Below are positions 43,820 through 52,463 of a DNA stretch of 64,000 bases, one piece after another. The stretch comes from AC-43 sp963728855 (GTDB lineage: Bacteria > Actinomycetota > Actinomycetes > Mycobacteriales > Micromonosporaceae): assembly GCA_963728855.1 (NCBI GenBank), contig CAVSLN010000009.1, positions 434,001 through 498,000 on the forward strand, in the 5' to 3' direction. The position numbers were made by a program, and so were the translations under genes. Within the stretch, counting starts at the first letter, position 1. The number at the start of each line of letters is the position of its first letter. Under the pieces are notes generated by a model. That model had not been told where the DNA came from, did no database searches, and saw nothing but the letters and a program-made list of their open reading frames with translations.

Positions 43820-45731
43820 GTGGACGAAGATTTAGGCACGCGGGGAGTTCACGGAAGCGTCGGGCGACTCATCCCGTCGGCGCCGGTGCGCCCACAAGGC
43901 GGTAGAAGGCGACTCTCCTTAGCGTTGGTGGCGGGCGTCGTCTTCGCGCTCACCTCGACGGTGGTGGTCATTCAGGCATCAGCCGCCGACTCGGTCCCTG
44001 ATGGCGGAGGATGGGCACACGCTGGCGCGGCTCCCGGCTCCGACGCGTCCCGGCAGGGTGCACGGGCCGCGGCGTTACACAACGCGCCGGCCGGATACCC
44101 CGTACTCGGCATCGACGTCTCCAGCCACGACCACCTGAGGTTCCCGATCGACTGGCCAGGGGTCGCGTCCAGCGGTGTGCGGTTCGCCTACGTGAAGGCG
44201 TCCGAGGGGCAGTTCTACACCAATCCGTACTTCCACGCGGACTACACGCAGGCGAAAGCCGCCGGGCTGCTCGTCGGCGCGTACGCGTACGGCCGGCCGG
44301 ACCTGGGCGACCCGGTCGGTCAGGCGAACTACCTCATCGACCATGCGGAGTGGAGCAACGACTCCCGGACACTGGTGCCGTTTCTGGACATGGAGTGGCC
44401 GTACGGCGGCCTCAACCTGCCTACGTGCTACGGACTCTCGGCGGCACAGATGGTGAGCTGGACTCGCGCCTTCGTCGACCAGGTCCAGGCCCGGACCGGT
44501 CGCAAGATGATGATCTACACGAACACCAACTGGTGGAACCCCTGTACCGGCAACGACACGTCGTTCGGTGACTACCCGCTGGACATCGCCGGTTACACCG
44601 ACACCCCACCGCCGGTGCCGAGCGGTTGGCCGACCTGGACGGTGTGGCAGTACGCGCCGGGCGACCCGTCCACCGCCGGCGCCTACGACCGGAACGCGTT
44701 CAACGGTGACTACGCGGCCCTGACGCGGCTGGCCGGCGTCGACCCGCCGCCACCGCTGACGTCGGCTCCCGTGGTGGTGCAACGGCCCTCCGGCCAGGCG
44801 GACGTCTTCGCCAACGCGGGCGGTGCGCTGGTCGAACGGACGTGGGCCGCCAGCACCGGCTGGTCGACGTGGGCCAACTTCGGCGGAGACCTCACCGGCA
44901 GGCCGTCCGTACTCGTCAACCCCCGGAACGGCAACGTCGAGGTGTACGCGAGCTCGAACGGCCACCTGGTCGAGAAGTACCTGGGCAACGGTGCCTGGTC
45001 GGCCTGGAATGATCTCGGCGGCACCATGACCGGCGACCCCGCGGCCTTCTACAACGCCAACAACGGCAACGTCGAGATCTACGCGAACTCGGGCGGCGAC
45101 CTGGTCGAGAAGTACTGGCAGGCGGGTAATGGCGCGTGGTCGGGGTGGAACAGTTTCGGTGGCGGGCTGACGGGTGACCCGACCGCGTTCTACAACCCGA
45201 ACAACGGCAACGTCGAGCTGTATGCGAACTCGGGTGGGAGCCTGGTCGAGAAGTACTGGCAGGCGGGTAATGGCGCGTGGTCGGGGTGGAACAGTTTCGG
45301 TGGCGGGCTGACGGGTGACCCGACGGCGTTCTACAACCCGAACAACGGCAACGTCGAGCTGTATGCGAACTCGGGCGGGAGCCTGGTCGAGAAGTACTGG
45401 CAGGCGGGCAACGGCGCGTGGTCGGGGTGGAACAGTTTCGGTGGCGGGCTGACGGGTGACCCGACGGCGTTCTACAACCCGAACAACCGCAACGTCGAGC
45501 TGTATGCGAACTCGGGCGGGAACCTGGTCGAGAAGTACTGGCAGGCCAGCAACGGCGCCTGGCTAGGGTGGAACAGCTTCGGCGGAAACCTCACCACCGA
45601 CCCGGCTCTGCTGTACAACTCCATCAACCGCAACGTCGAGATCTACGCGAGCTCGAACGGCAACCTGCTCGAGGCTCTACTGGGTCGCCGCTACCGGGCA
45701 GTGGGTCGGCTGGGCCAGCATGATGCAGTAG
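43820..45731 (+). CDS. Secreted GH25 lysozyme with seven-bladed propeller; one 3' frameshift
   Basis: About 637 residues. Signal-anchor segment (about 31-55), GH25 domain (about 90-300: 'GIDVSSHD', 'VKASEGQFYTNPYF', 'FLDMEW', with the Asp and Glu catalytic pattern), then seven propeller repeats of 47 residues ('NGNVELYANSGGSLVEKYW'). The seventh blade needs one base removed at 45674-45677; it then reads 'YWVAATGQWVGWASMMQ' and stops at 45729-45731. Without the correction the frame runs nonsense to 46123. Three TTA codons (43832, 43919, 44075) make translation potentially bldA-dependent. It cleaves peptidoglycan; the propeller resembles PLL-type lectins and may bind glycans. Confidence 0.87.
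45062..45625 (+). repeat. Four 141-bp tandem repeats encoding propeller blades
   Basis: Units start at 45062, 45203, 45344 and 45485, exactly 141 bp apart. The middle copies are nearly identical at DNA level (one- or two-base differences), far closer than the flanking blades, which implies recent unequal recombination or gene conversion. Confidence 0.92.
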
Positions 45732-45810
45732 ACGCCGGACTGTCCACTGTGGACGGCGTACGCCGTGAACGTGCGGACGAACCATCCGAGGTGGACAACG
45801 ACGACGTCCG

Positions 45811-46208
45811 TCAGTTGGTGGGGTCTCGTCGTTTCCGGTACACCTGGTGCCGGCGTAGCGGGCCTCTTCGACGTCCGGGTCGTCAAAGTCCTCCGCGGGA
45901 TTGCTCGTCATTCCGATCCGTCCCAGCACCGCCCGCGAGCGCAGGTTCGTTGCCACGGTTACCGCGACGATCTCCGGCAGCCCCATGGTGCCGAAGCCGT
46001 ACTCCAGCGCCGCCAGCGCTGCCTCGGTGGCGTATCCGTGACCCCATGCCGGCCGGGCCAGCCGCCAGCCCAGTTCGATACCGGCGAATGGCATCTCGTC
46101 GTCCACGGTGTCCAGCCCGGTGAAGCCGATGAACTCGCCAGACGCGCGGACCTCCAGCGCCCAGAAACCAAAGCCGTAGCGGTTCAGGTTGTCCTGGAAG
46201 CTCAGCAC
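45811..46208 (-). pseudogene. GNAT acetyltransferase remnant (RimJ/RimL type)
   Basis: Residues 'YGFGFWALEVRASGEFIGFTGL', 'PAWGHGYATEAALAAL' (acetyl-CoA loop) and 'TNLRSRAVLGRIGM' identify a GNAT. The first 45 or so residues of the family are missing: the frame begins at 46208 inside what should be the fold, with only the icd promoter region upstream. Near 45862 one base is lost; restoring it gives a normal ending 'RRHQVYRKRRDPTN' and a stop at 45811-45813. Truncated and frameshifted, so probably dead. Confidence 0.8.
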
Positions 46209-46318
46209 CCAGGCGGCCCCACCATCCGACCAGCCTATTCGGGCCCCTCGCTGTTCTCGCCGGTCGGCATGCCGTACGCTCGTACTGTTTGCGGGCCTGT
46301 TTCCGAGGAGAGTGCCGC

Positions 46319-47536
46319 GTGGCGAAGATCAAGGTAACCAACCCGGTCGTCGAGCTCGACGGCGACGAGATGACCCGGATCATCTGGAAGCAGATCCGCG
46401 AGCAGCTGATCCTGCCGTACCTGGACATCGACCTCGATTACTACGACCTGAGCGTCGAGCACCGGGACTCGACCAGCGACCAGGTGACCGTCGACGCGGC
46501 CAACGCCATCAAGCGGTACGGCGTGGGCGTCAAGTGCGCCACCATCACCCCCGACGAGGCCCGGGTCGAGGAGTTCGGCCTCAAGAAGATGTGGAAGTCG
46601 CCCAACGGCACCATCCGCAACATCCTCGGCGGCGTGGTCTTCCGCGAGCCGATCATCATGGCGAACGTGCCCCGGCTGGTGCCCGGCTGGACCAAGCCGA
46701 TCGTCATCGGCCGTCACGCCCACGGCGACCAGTACAAGGCCACCGACTTCGTGGTGCCCGGCGCCGGTACGGTCACGATCACGTACACGCCCGACGACGG
46801 CGGCGCGCCGCTGGAGTTCGAGGTCGCGAAGTTCCCCGGCGGCGGGGTCGCCATGGGCATGTACAACTTCGACGACTCGATCCGCGACTTCGCGCGCGCC
46901 TCGTTCCGGTACGGCCTGTCCCGCCGCTACCCGGTCTACCTGTCCACCAAGAACACCATCCTCAAGGCGTACGACGGCCGGTTCAAGGACCTGTTCGCCG
47001 AGGTCTTCGAGGGCGAGTTCAAGGCGGAGTTCGACGCCGCCGGCCTGACGTACGAGCACCGGCTCATCGACGACATGGTGGCCGCCGCGCTCAAGTGGGA
47101 GGGCGGCTTCATCTGGGCCGCCAAGAACTACGACGGGGACGTGCAGTCCGACACGGTGGCGCAGGGCTTCGGCTCGCTGGGGCTGATGACGTCCGTACTC
47201 ATGACGCCCGACGGCAGGACCGTCGAAGCGGAAGCGGCCCACGGCACGGTGACCCGCCACTACCGCGCCTGGCAGCGCGGCGAGAAGACCTCGACCAACC
47301 CGATCGCGTCGATCTTCGCGTGGACCCGCGGCCTCGCCCACCGCGGCAAGCTGGACAGCACGCCGGCACTGACCGAGTTCGCCGAGGCGCTGGAGCAGGT
47401 CTGCATCGAGACCGTCGAGGGCGGCCAGATGACCAAGGACCTCGCGCTGCTCATCGCGCGGGACGCCCCGTGGCTGACCACCGACGAGTTCATGAACGCG
47501 CTCGACCAGAACCTGGCCAAGAAGATCGCGCGGTAA
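46319..47536 (+). CDS. icd: NADP-dependent isocitrate dehydrogenase
   Basis: 405 residues from the GTG at 46319, eight bases after GAGGAG and giving the standard 'AKIKVTNPVVELDGDEMTRIIW' start; the longer frame from 46289 lacks a ribosome site. 'SPNGTIRNILGGVVFREPI' holds the isocitrate-binding Ser and Arg residues; 'AAHGTVTRHY' binds NADP. It belongs to the eukaryote-like homodimeric type. Converts isocitrate to 2-oxoglutarate. Confidence 0.96.
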   Translation: MAKIKVTNPVVELDGDEMTRIIWKQIREQLILPYLDIDLDYYDLSVEHRDSTSDQVTVDAANAIKRYGVGVKCATITPDEARVEEFGLKKMWKSPNGTIRNILGGVVFREPIIMANVPRLVPGWTKPIVIGRHAHGDQYKATDFVVPGAGTVTITYTPDDGGAPLEFEVAKFPGGGVAMGMYNFDDSIRDFARASFRYGLSRRYPVYLSTKNTILKAYDGRFKDLFAEVFEGEFKAEFDAAGLTYEHRLIDDMVAAALKWEGGFIWAAKNYDGDVQSDTVAQGFGSLGLMTSVLMTPDGRTVEAEAAHGTVTRHYRAWQRGEKTSTNPIASIFAWTRGLAHRGKLDSTPALTEFAEALEQVCIETVEGGQMTKDLALLIARDAPWLTTDEFMNALDQNLAKKIAR

Positions 47537-47544
47537 GCATCGCT

Positions 47545-47572
47545 TTCGGGGGCCTGGAAACGGGCCCCCGAA
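47545..47572 (+). terminator. icd terminator hairpin
   Basis: Perfect 10-bp stem TTCGGGGGCC with its complement and an eight-base loop, eight bases past the icd stop; it ends just before the stop of the convergent PIN gene. Confidence 0.75.
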
Positions 47573-47577
47573 CCAGC

Positions 47578-47944
47578 TCAGACAACCAGCAGCGGTACGG
47601 AGCCGAACTGGTACTGCTCGGGTTCACGGGTCACGGCCACACCCTCAAGAGCCTGCGCCTCATGCACCACCTGCTTGGCGGCGAGCAGTCCGGGCCACGG
47701 GCCGATTTCGACCGCGGTCGATTCAGACAGCGCAATGGCCAGCACGCCGGTCGTCAACAGGACCGACTCCCAGGCGTCGTGGTCGGCTTGAAGCTTGCGG
47801 TTGGCTTCGGCCATGGCCGTGGTGGGGAAGACCAGCGTGAGCTTCGCCCGCTTCCGCTTGGGCGAGCATGCGGTCAAAGGGGTGGTGGTGCGCGTCGAAG
47901 AACGCGATGATCGCCGACGGGTCGAGCACGTATGGCGCTCTCAC
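47578..47944 (-). pseudogene. PIN-domain toxin (VapC type), frameshifted
   Basis: Starts 'RAPYVLDPSAIIAFFD' (first PIN Asp and Ser) at a GTG that overlaps the antitoxin stop, then changes frame near 47847 (one extra base in a CCC run) and continues 'AKLTLVFPTTAMAEANRKLQADHDAWE...' to a normal C-terminus ending 'FGSVPLLVV'. About 120 residues in total. PIN toxins are RNases acting on tRNA or rRNA. The late frameshift would inactivate it. Confidence 0.75.
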
Positions 47945-48254
47945 GCCGCCGCCCGGTGTCGGTTGCGGTAGAACGCTTCAGCTTCAGCCTGGGTCTTGGC
48001 AAGGAGCTCCGCGAAGTCCCGGTCCGCCTCGGGGTCATCTTTCATCGGCGGCCAGCCCAACGCCAGGCGGGCACGTTCCAGGGCCTCGCCGGGTCGAAGC
48101 CGGGCGCGGGCCTCCGCTGGCCGGGGTAGACCCGGTCGTACTCAAGGCGCATCAGATCGGCGATGAGTTGGTCGACTGGCTTGCGCTGCGTCATCGAAAG
48201 ACACCCAAGGAGGAGACGGTCTTCGTCGTTGAGGTGGATGGTCAGCTCCGACAT
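47941..48254 (-). pseudogene. VapB-like antitoxin, frameshifted
   Basis: Starts at the ATG at 48254 ('MSELTIHLNDEDRLLLGCL', an RHH/AbrB-like small fold) and reads to about 'PAPGFDPA', where one base is missing near 48088. The other frame continues 'EALERARLALGWPPMKDDPEADRDFAELLAKTQAEAEAFYRNRHRAAA' region and stops at 47941, overlapping the toxin GTG. About 104 residues if repaired. Both genes of the pair being broken fits joint loss of selection, or local read error. Confidence 0.65.
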
Positions 48255-48386
48255 GGCATCCACAGTAGCTCCGACGAGCGTCGTGCTGTCCCGCGACTTC
48301 GTCATCGCGCCTCGCGTGGCCGGGCGCCTTCGACCGGATCGAGCGCTACCCGCGCCAGACGGCGGCGCAGGGCGCAGCGCGGCCGG

Positions 48387-49616
48387 TCAGCGGGGGGACC
48401 AGGTGACGCCGTCGGGGGTGTCGCGTACCTCGATGCCGGCGTCGACCAGGCGGTCCCGGACCCAGTCGGAGGTGGCGAAGTCCCGGCCCCCGCGGGCCCG
48501 GGCGCGCAGTTCGAGCAGCGCCTCGACAAACGGCCCCACGACGGTACGGGGATCCGCCGCCCCGGCCGCGGCCAGCTCGCCGAGCCGGAGCACCATCCGC
48601 CGCAGGACCGTACGGGCGTGCTCGCCCTCCTCGACATCCGTGTCGGCGGACCAGTCGACCAGCACCTGCTCCAGGTCGAGGATGGCCGACACGCAGCCGT
48701 CCACATCCCGTACGGCATAGGCGGCAGCGAACACCGCGTCGAGGCGGTCGGCGTCGGCACGCAGGGAGCCGGTACCTTCGGCGTCCTCCGGCGCCGTGAC
48801 CGGACCTGGCGCGGGCGCGACGACCGAGTCGGAGCCGAGGGACGCCAGCGCGTCGAACGGGACCACCGAACCGTTCGGGTGCACCACGCTGCGGCCCTGC
48901 CGGCGGACGGTGAACCCACCCCGGCCGAGCACGGTGGCCGTACGGGCGTCGAGGTCGAACTGCACGCCGGTGTGCTCGTCCACGCCGAGGATCACCGACT
49001 CCTCGGGGAGTTCCCGTTCCAGGGCGGACAGCCGGCGCTCGCCGAGGTAGCAGTACCGCGTGTCGTGGTGGCCGCCCTCGGCGTTGTCGAAGTGCGGGAT
49101 GAGCACGGCGGGCAGGCCGGTGGCGCGGCGTACCAGGTCGAGGCCGGGTACCCAGGCCGGCTCGACGCCGGCCTTGTAGATCTCGTACACGGGGATGGTG
49201 TGCGAGCCCAGCGTCAGCGCGGCGGCGCTGGCGAACACGACGACCGCGCCCCGGTCCAGCGCCTTGGCGAACGCCTCGGGTACCGGCGTGTCCGCCCACT
49301 GGCGCAGCGCGTACGTGGGGCTGCCCGGGCCTGCGAAGATCCAACCGGCCTCGTCGAGTCGGGCGAGCGCGCGGTCCCGGGCGAGCCCGGCCGGCGGCGT
49401 GGTGCGCCACGACACGGTGGAGATCGGCCGGCCGACGCTGGCCGCGAAGTACCCGACCGCTCTGGTGGAGATGTCGTCGGCGTTCTCCTGGAAGCCGTAC
49501 GGGGTGTCGAGCAGGACGGCCGGCGCGTCCCCGACCCGCTCGAAGATGGCCCGGTGCGGCTTGACCATCGTGGGCGCGGTCTCCCCGCTGCCCATGATGA
49601 CGAGCAGCCCGGCCAT
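48387..49616 (-). CDS. Type-1 glutamine amidotransferase-like (S51/cyanophycinase-like) domain fused to a CysRS C-terminal domain
   Basis: 409 residues. Residues 1-210 show the peptidase S51/cyanophycinase-like fold ('MGSGETAPTMVKPHRAIF', 'FAGPGSPTYALRQW', 'VVFASAAALTLGS' where the nucleophile elbow should be, though the canonical GxSAGA is altered). A central segment of about 80 residues follows. Residues about 290-409 match the C-terminal helical domain of cysteinyl-tRNA synthetase ('FVEALLELRARARGGRDFATSDWVRDRLVDAGI.V.DTPDG..W'). No catalytic CysRS core is present. The role is unknown. Its ATG overlaps the stop of the upstream hydrolase. Confidence 0.82.
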   Translation of the reverse strand: MAGLLVIMGSGETAPTMVKPHRAIFERVGDAPAVLLDTPYGFQENADDISTRAVGYFAASVGRPISTVSWRTTPPAGLARDRALARLDEAGWIFAGPGSPTYALRQWADTPVPEAFAKALDRGAVVVFASAAALTLGSHTIPVYEIYKAGVEPAWVPGLDLVRRATGLPAVLIPHFDNAEGGHHDTRYCYLGERRLSALERELPEESVILGVDEHTGVQFDLDARTATVLGRGGFTVRRQGRSVVHPNGSVVPFDALASLGSDSVVAPAPGPVTAPEDAEGTGSLRADADRLDAVFAAAYAVRDVDGCVSAILDLEQVLVDWSADTDVEEGEHARTVLRRMVLRLGELAAAGAADPRTVVGPFVEALLELRARARGGRDFATSDWVRDRLVDAGIEVRDTPDGVTWSPR

Positions 49617-50455
49617 CAGGAGCCGAGTCGGGCGGCCAGGCCCAGCAGGTCGGTGGCCAGTTCGCGGGGGTGCTGGGCATGCAGGTCGTGGTCGGCGCCG
49701 CGGTACTCCCGGATGGTGGCGTCGGGGATGGCGGCGGCGGCCGCGTCGACCCGCCGGCGCCGCAGCGCCGCCAGCGCGTCGCCGGCGGGCAGCGCCGGGA
49801 TCAGCAGTACGGGCATGGTCAGCGACGGATAGTGGCGCTGTGGCGGGTCGTCCCACATGCTGCGAACGATGCGCATATGGCGATCAATGGATAGCCGGCG
49901 GGTCAGCGTACCGTCCGGCCATACCCGCATGTTCGCGAGCGTCGCGTCGATCGCGCGCTCGGACCAGCCCGGGTGGCCACGGCGCAGGTACCCCCGCAGC
50001 TCCCTGGCCGGCAGGCCGTCGATGTCGGGTGGCCGTAACGCCTTCTCGCACGCCTCCCACGACGAGAACTCGCTGGCCGGGTCGAGCCAGCCGCCGTCCA
50101 CCAGGGCGAGCGCGGCGACCAGCTCGGGGTGCTTGGCGGCCAGCGCCACCACGACGTTGCCGCCCCACGACTGCCCGGCGACGACGGCGCCGGCGAGGCC
50201 GAGCGCGGCCAGGTCGCTGGCGGCGGTCCCGGTGTCATACCCTTCGGGCGGCGCGTCGCTGTCGCCGTGCGAGCGCAGGTCCACCGCGTGTACGGCGTGG
50301 CCCGCCTCGGCCAGCGCGTCACCGACCTCGCCCCACAGCAGTGCGTTGGAGGAGAGTCCATGTACCAGCAGGAAGGGGCGCTTCTCGCCCGGCCAGCGCC
50401 GGACGCGCAGGAACACGCCGTCGGCGACCGGCACCCGGGCGTCGGTTGCAGCCAT
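49616..50455 (-). CDS. Alpha/beta-fold hydrolase
   Basis: 279 residues. Oxyanion 'LLVHGLSSNALLW', 'DLRSHGDSDAP', nucleophile elbow 'GQSWGGN' with Ser, and the catalytic His in 'REYRGADHDLHAQHP'. Substrate unknown. Coupled by ATGA overlap to the amidotransferase-like fusion. Confidence 0.9.
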   Translation of the reverse strand: MAATDARVPVADGVFLRVRRWPGEKRPFLLVHGLSSNALLWGEVGDALAEAGHAVHAVDLRSHGDSDAPPEGYDTGTAASDLAALGLAGAVVAGQSWGGNVVVALAAKHPELVAALALVDGGWLDPASEFSSWEACEKALRPPDIDGLPARELRGYLRRGHPGWSERAIDATLANMRVWPDGTLTRRLSIDRHMRIVRSMWDDPPQRHYPSLTMPVLLIPALPAGDALAALRRRRVDAAAAAIPDATIREYRGADHDLHAQHPRELATDLLGLAARLGS

Positions 50456-50731
50456 GCGCCAACCGTAGCCGCTCCGCACCTCGACCGTCGCCGGGGTGAC
50501 TCGCACCATCTGGGTCGTTACGGTGTCCACAGTGGACGGTCGGCCGCTCTTCCATGCGCTCAGCCGGTCGTCCGTGCGCCGAGCCGGCCGACCCGTACGC
50601 CTGTTCGGCGTCCTGACGACAGTGCCCGCATCTCTGCATGGACCGTCGTCAGGACGATGCGGGAGATCCCGGCGCGGGCCGTCCACCGGACGGTATCGCC
50701 GTGACGGATGACCAGTGGTATGCTCGCCGGT
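50456..50731. other. Divergent gap (276 bp) with one GTCCACWGTGGAC palindrome
   Basis: Between the hydrolase (minus) and the antitoxin gene (plus). It holds a perfect copy of the 13-bp palindrome at 50525-50537 and no convincing ORF. Confidence 0.5.
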
Positions 50732-50992
50732 ATGACCGCCAAGGTGACCCTGTCCTTCTCGGACGACACGATCGCAGACGCGAGGCATTGGGCGCGACAG
50801 GACGGCGTATCGCTGTCCGCCTGGATCGACCAGGCCGCCCGGGAACGCACGCTCCGCGAGATATTTACGGCCCATGCCGACGCGGTGCGCCGCGCCGGGC
50901 TGGACGACGAGGCCATCGCGCTGGCCGACGAGCGCGAGATCGAGATGGTTGACGCGGAGGTCTACGGGTCGGGCCGGCGTGCGGCGCGGTGA
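50732..50992 (+). CDS. Antitoxin of a MazF-type module
   Basis: 86 residues from the ATG at 50732. The N-terminal 'KVTLSFSDDTIADARHWARQDGVSLSAWIDQAARERTLRE' region is an RHH-like DNA-binding fold; the acidic C-terminal tail ('DDEAIALADEREIEMVDAEV') is the usual toxin-wrapping part. It overlaps the toxin gene by 14 bases. Confidence 0.8.
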   Translation: MTAKVTLSFSDDTIADARHWARQDGVSLSAWIDQAARERTLREIFTAHADAVRRAGLDDEAIALADEREIEMVDAEVYGSGRRAAR

Positions 50993-51272
50993 GATCTGGC
51001 TTATCGACGGCGCCCGGGAGCGGCTCGGGCTGGTCATCAGCTCCGATGTCTACAACGGCACGGACGTGCCGGTGATCCTGGTCGCCGAGGTCGTGGAGAA
51101 GGACCGGCTGCGCGACTCGCCCCTGTCCGTGGACTGCGGCGAGGAGTACACGGTCATGCCGGACCGGGTCTCCTCCCCGATGAAGCGCTGGTTCAAGGAG
51201 CGGGTCGACGTGGCCGACACCGACACCATGCGCCAGGTCTCCCGAGCCCTCCGAATCCTGCAGGACCTGTAG
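50979..51272 (+). CDS. MazF/PemK-type toxin
   Basis: 97 residues from the GTG at 50979. 'VRRGEIWLIDG..ERLGLVIS' opens the MazF beta-barrel, followed by 'VPVILVAEV', 'EEYTVMPDRVSSPMKRWFKER' and a C-terminal helix. MazF proteins are sequence-specific endoribonucleases. Intact and directly coupled to its antitoxin. Confidence 0.82.
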   Translation: MRRGEIWLIDGARERLGLVISSDVYNGTDVPVILVAEVVEKDRLRDSPLSVDCGEEYTVMPDRVSSPMKRWFKERVDVADTDTMRQVSRALRILQDL

Positions 51273-51306
51273 ACGCTGGCGGCGGGGCGAGCCCCGCCGC
51301 CAGCGG

Positions 51307-51816
51307 TCAGACGGGCGGTTCCTCCGTACGGACGACCCGCGCTTCCCGCTCGTCCCAGCGCCAGGGTGCCCGTCCGGTGAGGTGCACTCCGCCGTACCAG
51401 CGGTCGACGCCGTTCAGCTCGACCTGGTCGGCTTCCCCGGCGAGCACCCGTTCCCCGGTTCTGGTGAGGTGATGGTGACCTCCGCCGGCTATGCGCAGCA
51501 ACGGGTACGGGCCCCCGGTCAGGCGGTCCAGGTACCCGCGGAACGTGGTGTCGCCCATGAACCTCGGCTCGTCGCCCTCGGCGTGGGCGAGGAAGATGTC
51601 GGCGAACCCGGTACGGCCGGCGGCCACCGCGTCGAGCGCGGCTCGCTCGGTCTTGCCGAGACCCTCGCGCGTGCTGGGGTACTGGCGTTCATGCCGTCGC
51701 AGCGCGGGCCGGAGCGCGGGCAGTGCCGGGCCGCCCGCGTGGGCGAGGCCCGACGGATCGGCGGATGTGAACGCGGCCCAGGCGGCCACGGCCGTATCGA
51801 CGTGAGTCTGGGTCAC
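51307..51816 (-). CDS. C-terminal region of a DUF1835/DUF3658-like protein
   Basis: 169 residues from the GTG at 51816. 'LGKTERAALDAV..G', 'FMGDTTFRGYLDRL', 'LTRTGERVLAGEADQVELNGVDRW.GGVHL....WRWD' match the C-terminal half of DUF1835-type proteins as I recall them; the N-terminal DUF1835 domain is absent. The upstream side joins unrelated sequence (a transporter fragment), so this is probably a truncated gene, although its frame is clean. Confidence 0.5.
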   Translation of the reverse strand: MTQTHVDTAVAAWAAFTSADPSGLAHAGGPALPALRPALRRHERQYPSTREGLGKTERAALDAVAAGRTGFADIFLAHAEGDEPRFMGDTTFRGYLDRLTGGPYPLLRIAGGGHHHLTRTGERVLAGEADQVELNGVDRWYGGVHLTGRAPWRWDEREARVVRTEEPPV

Positions 51817-51819
51817 CGG

Positions 51820-52034
51820 CCCTGTTCCTGTTCGCGCTGTTCTTCCGCGGTCAAGCCGCCCGCGTCCCGGCGTCGACCGCGGTGGCGCGGGTGCTCCCGA
51901 TGGTCGGGGTCGTGTTCGCGGCCGTCTGGGTCGGCTACGCGAACAGCATCGTGTGGCCGCTCCTCGTCGCGAACGACCGGCTGCACATGACCGCACCGCT
52001 GCTGCTCGCCAACTCCGTGGGCACCGGTACCTGA
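51820..52034 (+). pseudogene. Permease-like C-terminal fragment
   Basis: An open stretch without a start, ending in TGA at 52032-52034: 'LFLFALFFRGQAARV', 'VVFAAVWVGYANSIVWPLLVANDRLH..APLLLANSVGTG'. It looks like the last 70 residues of a sugar-type ABC permease; the remainder is missing. It meets the DUF1835-like gene start within a few bases, marking an old deletion or rearrangement junction. Confidence 0.45.
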
Positions 52035-52043
52035 GTGGGTGGG

Positions 52044-52463
52044 CTACAGCGATCCGCGGTCGGCGACCCACTCGGTCGGCTGGTTGGTGACCGCGGCGAT
52101 GCGGTCGTAGTCCGCGTCGTAGTGCAGTACGGTTGCGCCGTTCAGTTCGGCCGTGGCCGCGATGACGAGGTCCGGTAGGCGGAAGTGGCGGTGCTGGCTG
52201 GACGCGGCGAGCATGCGGTGGACCGCCAAGGCCCGGTCCATGACAGCCTTGGTCACGTCGATCCAGCGCTGGCCGTGCAGGGCGCCCCACACGATCTCGT
52301 ACCCCTCCGGGCTCGGGGCGTTGTTGAGATACTCCAGCGCGGTCATCTGGCAAGCGGCGAGCCGACCCTCGGCGAGCAGGGCCTCGAACCGGTGCCGTAC
52401 CCGGGGGTGCCGGCCCTGGAGCACATAGACCGATGTGTCGGCGAGGTAGATTGCTCCGGCCAT
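52044..52463 (-). CDS. PIN-domain toxin VapC
   Basis: 139 residues. PIN acidic residues in 'YLADTSVYV', 'MTALEYLNN', 'LPDLVIAATAELNGATVLHYDADYDRIA'. Intact, with its ATG overlapping the VapB stop. VapC enzymes are Mg-dependent RNases. Confidence 0.9.
   Translation of the reverse strand: MAGAIYLADTSVYVLQGRHPRVRHRFEALLAEGRLAACQMTALEYLNNAPSPEGYEIVWGALHGQRWIDVTKAVMDRALAVHRMLAASSQHRHFRLPDLVIAATAELNGATVLHYDADYDRIAAVTNQPTEWVADRGSL

Noticed and set aside
45062..45625. CRISPR-like direct repeats
   Set aside because: The repeats are contiguous 141-bp coding units without spacers, inside the GH25 gene.
45811..46123. Extended C-terminus of the GH25 protein
   Set aside because: After the frameshift at about 45675 the frame runs through the GNAT remnant on the opposite strand; repairing one base gives a natural blade end and stop at 45731.
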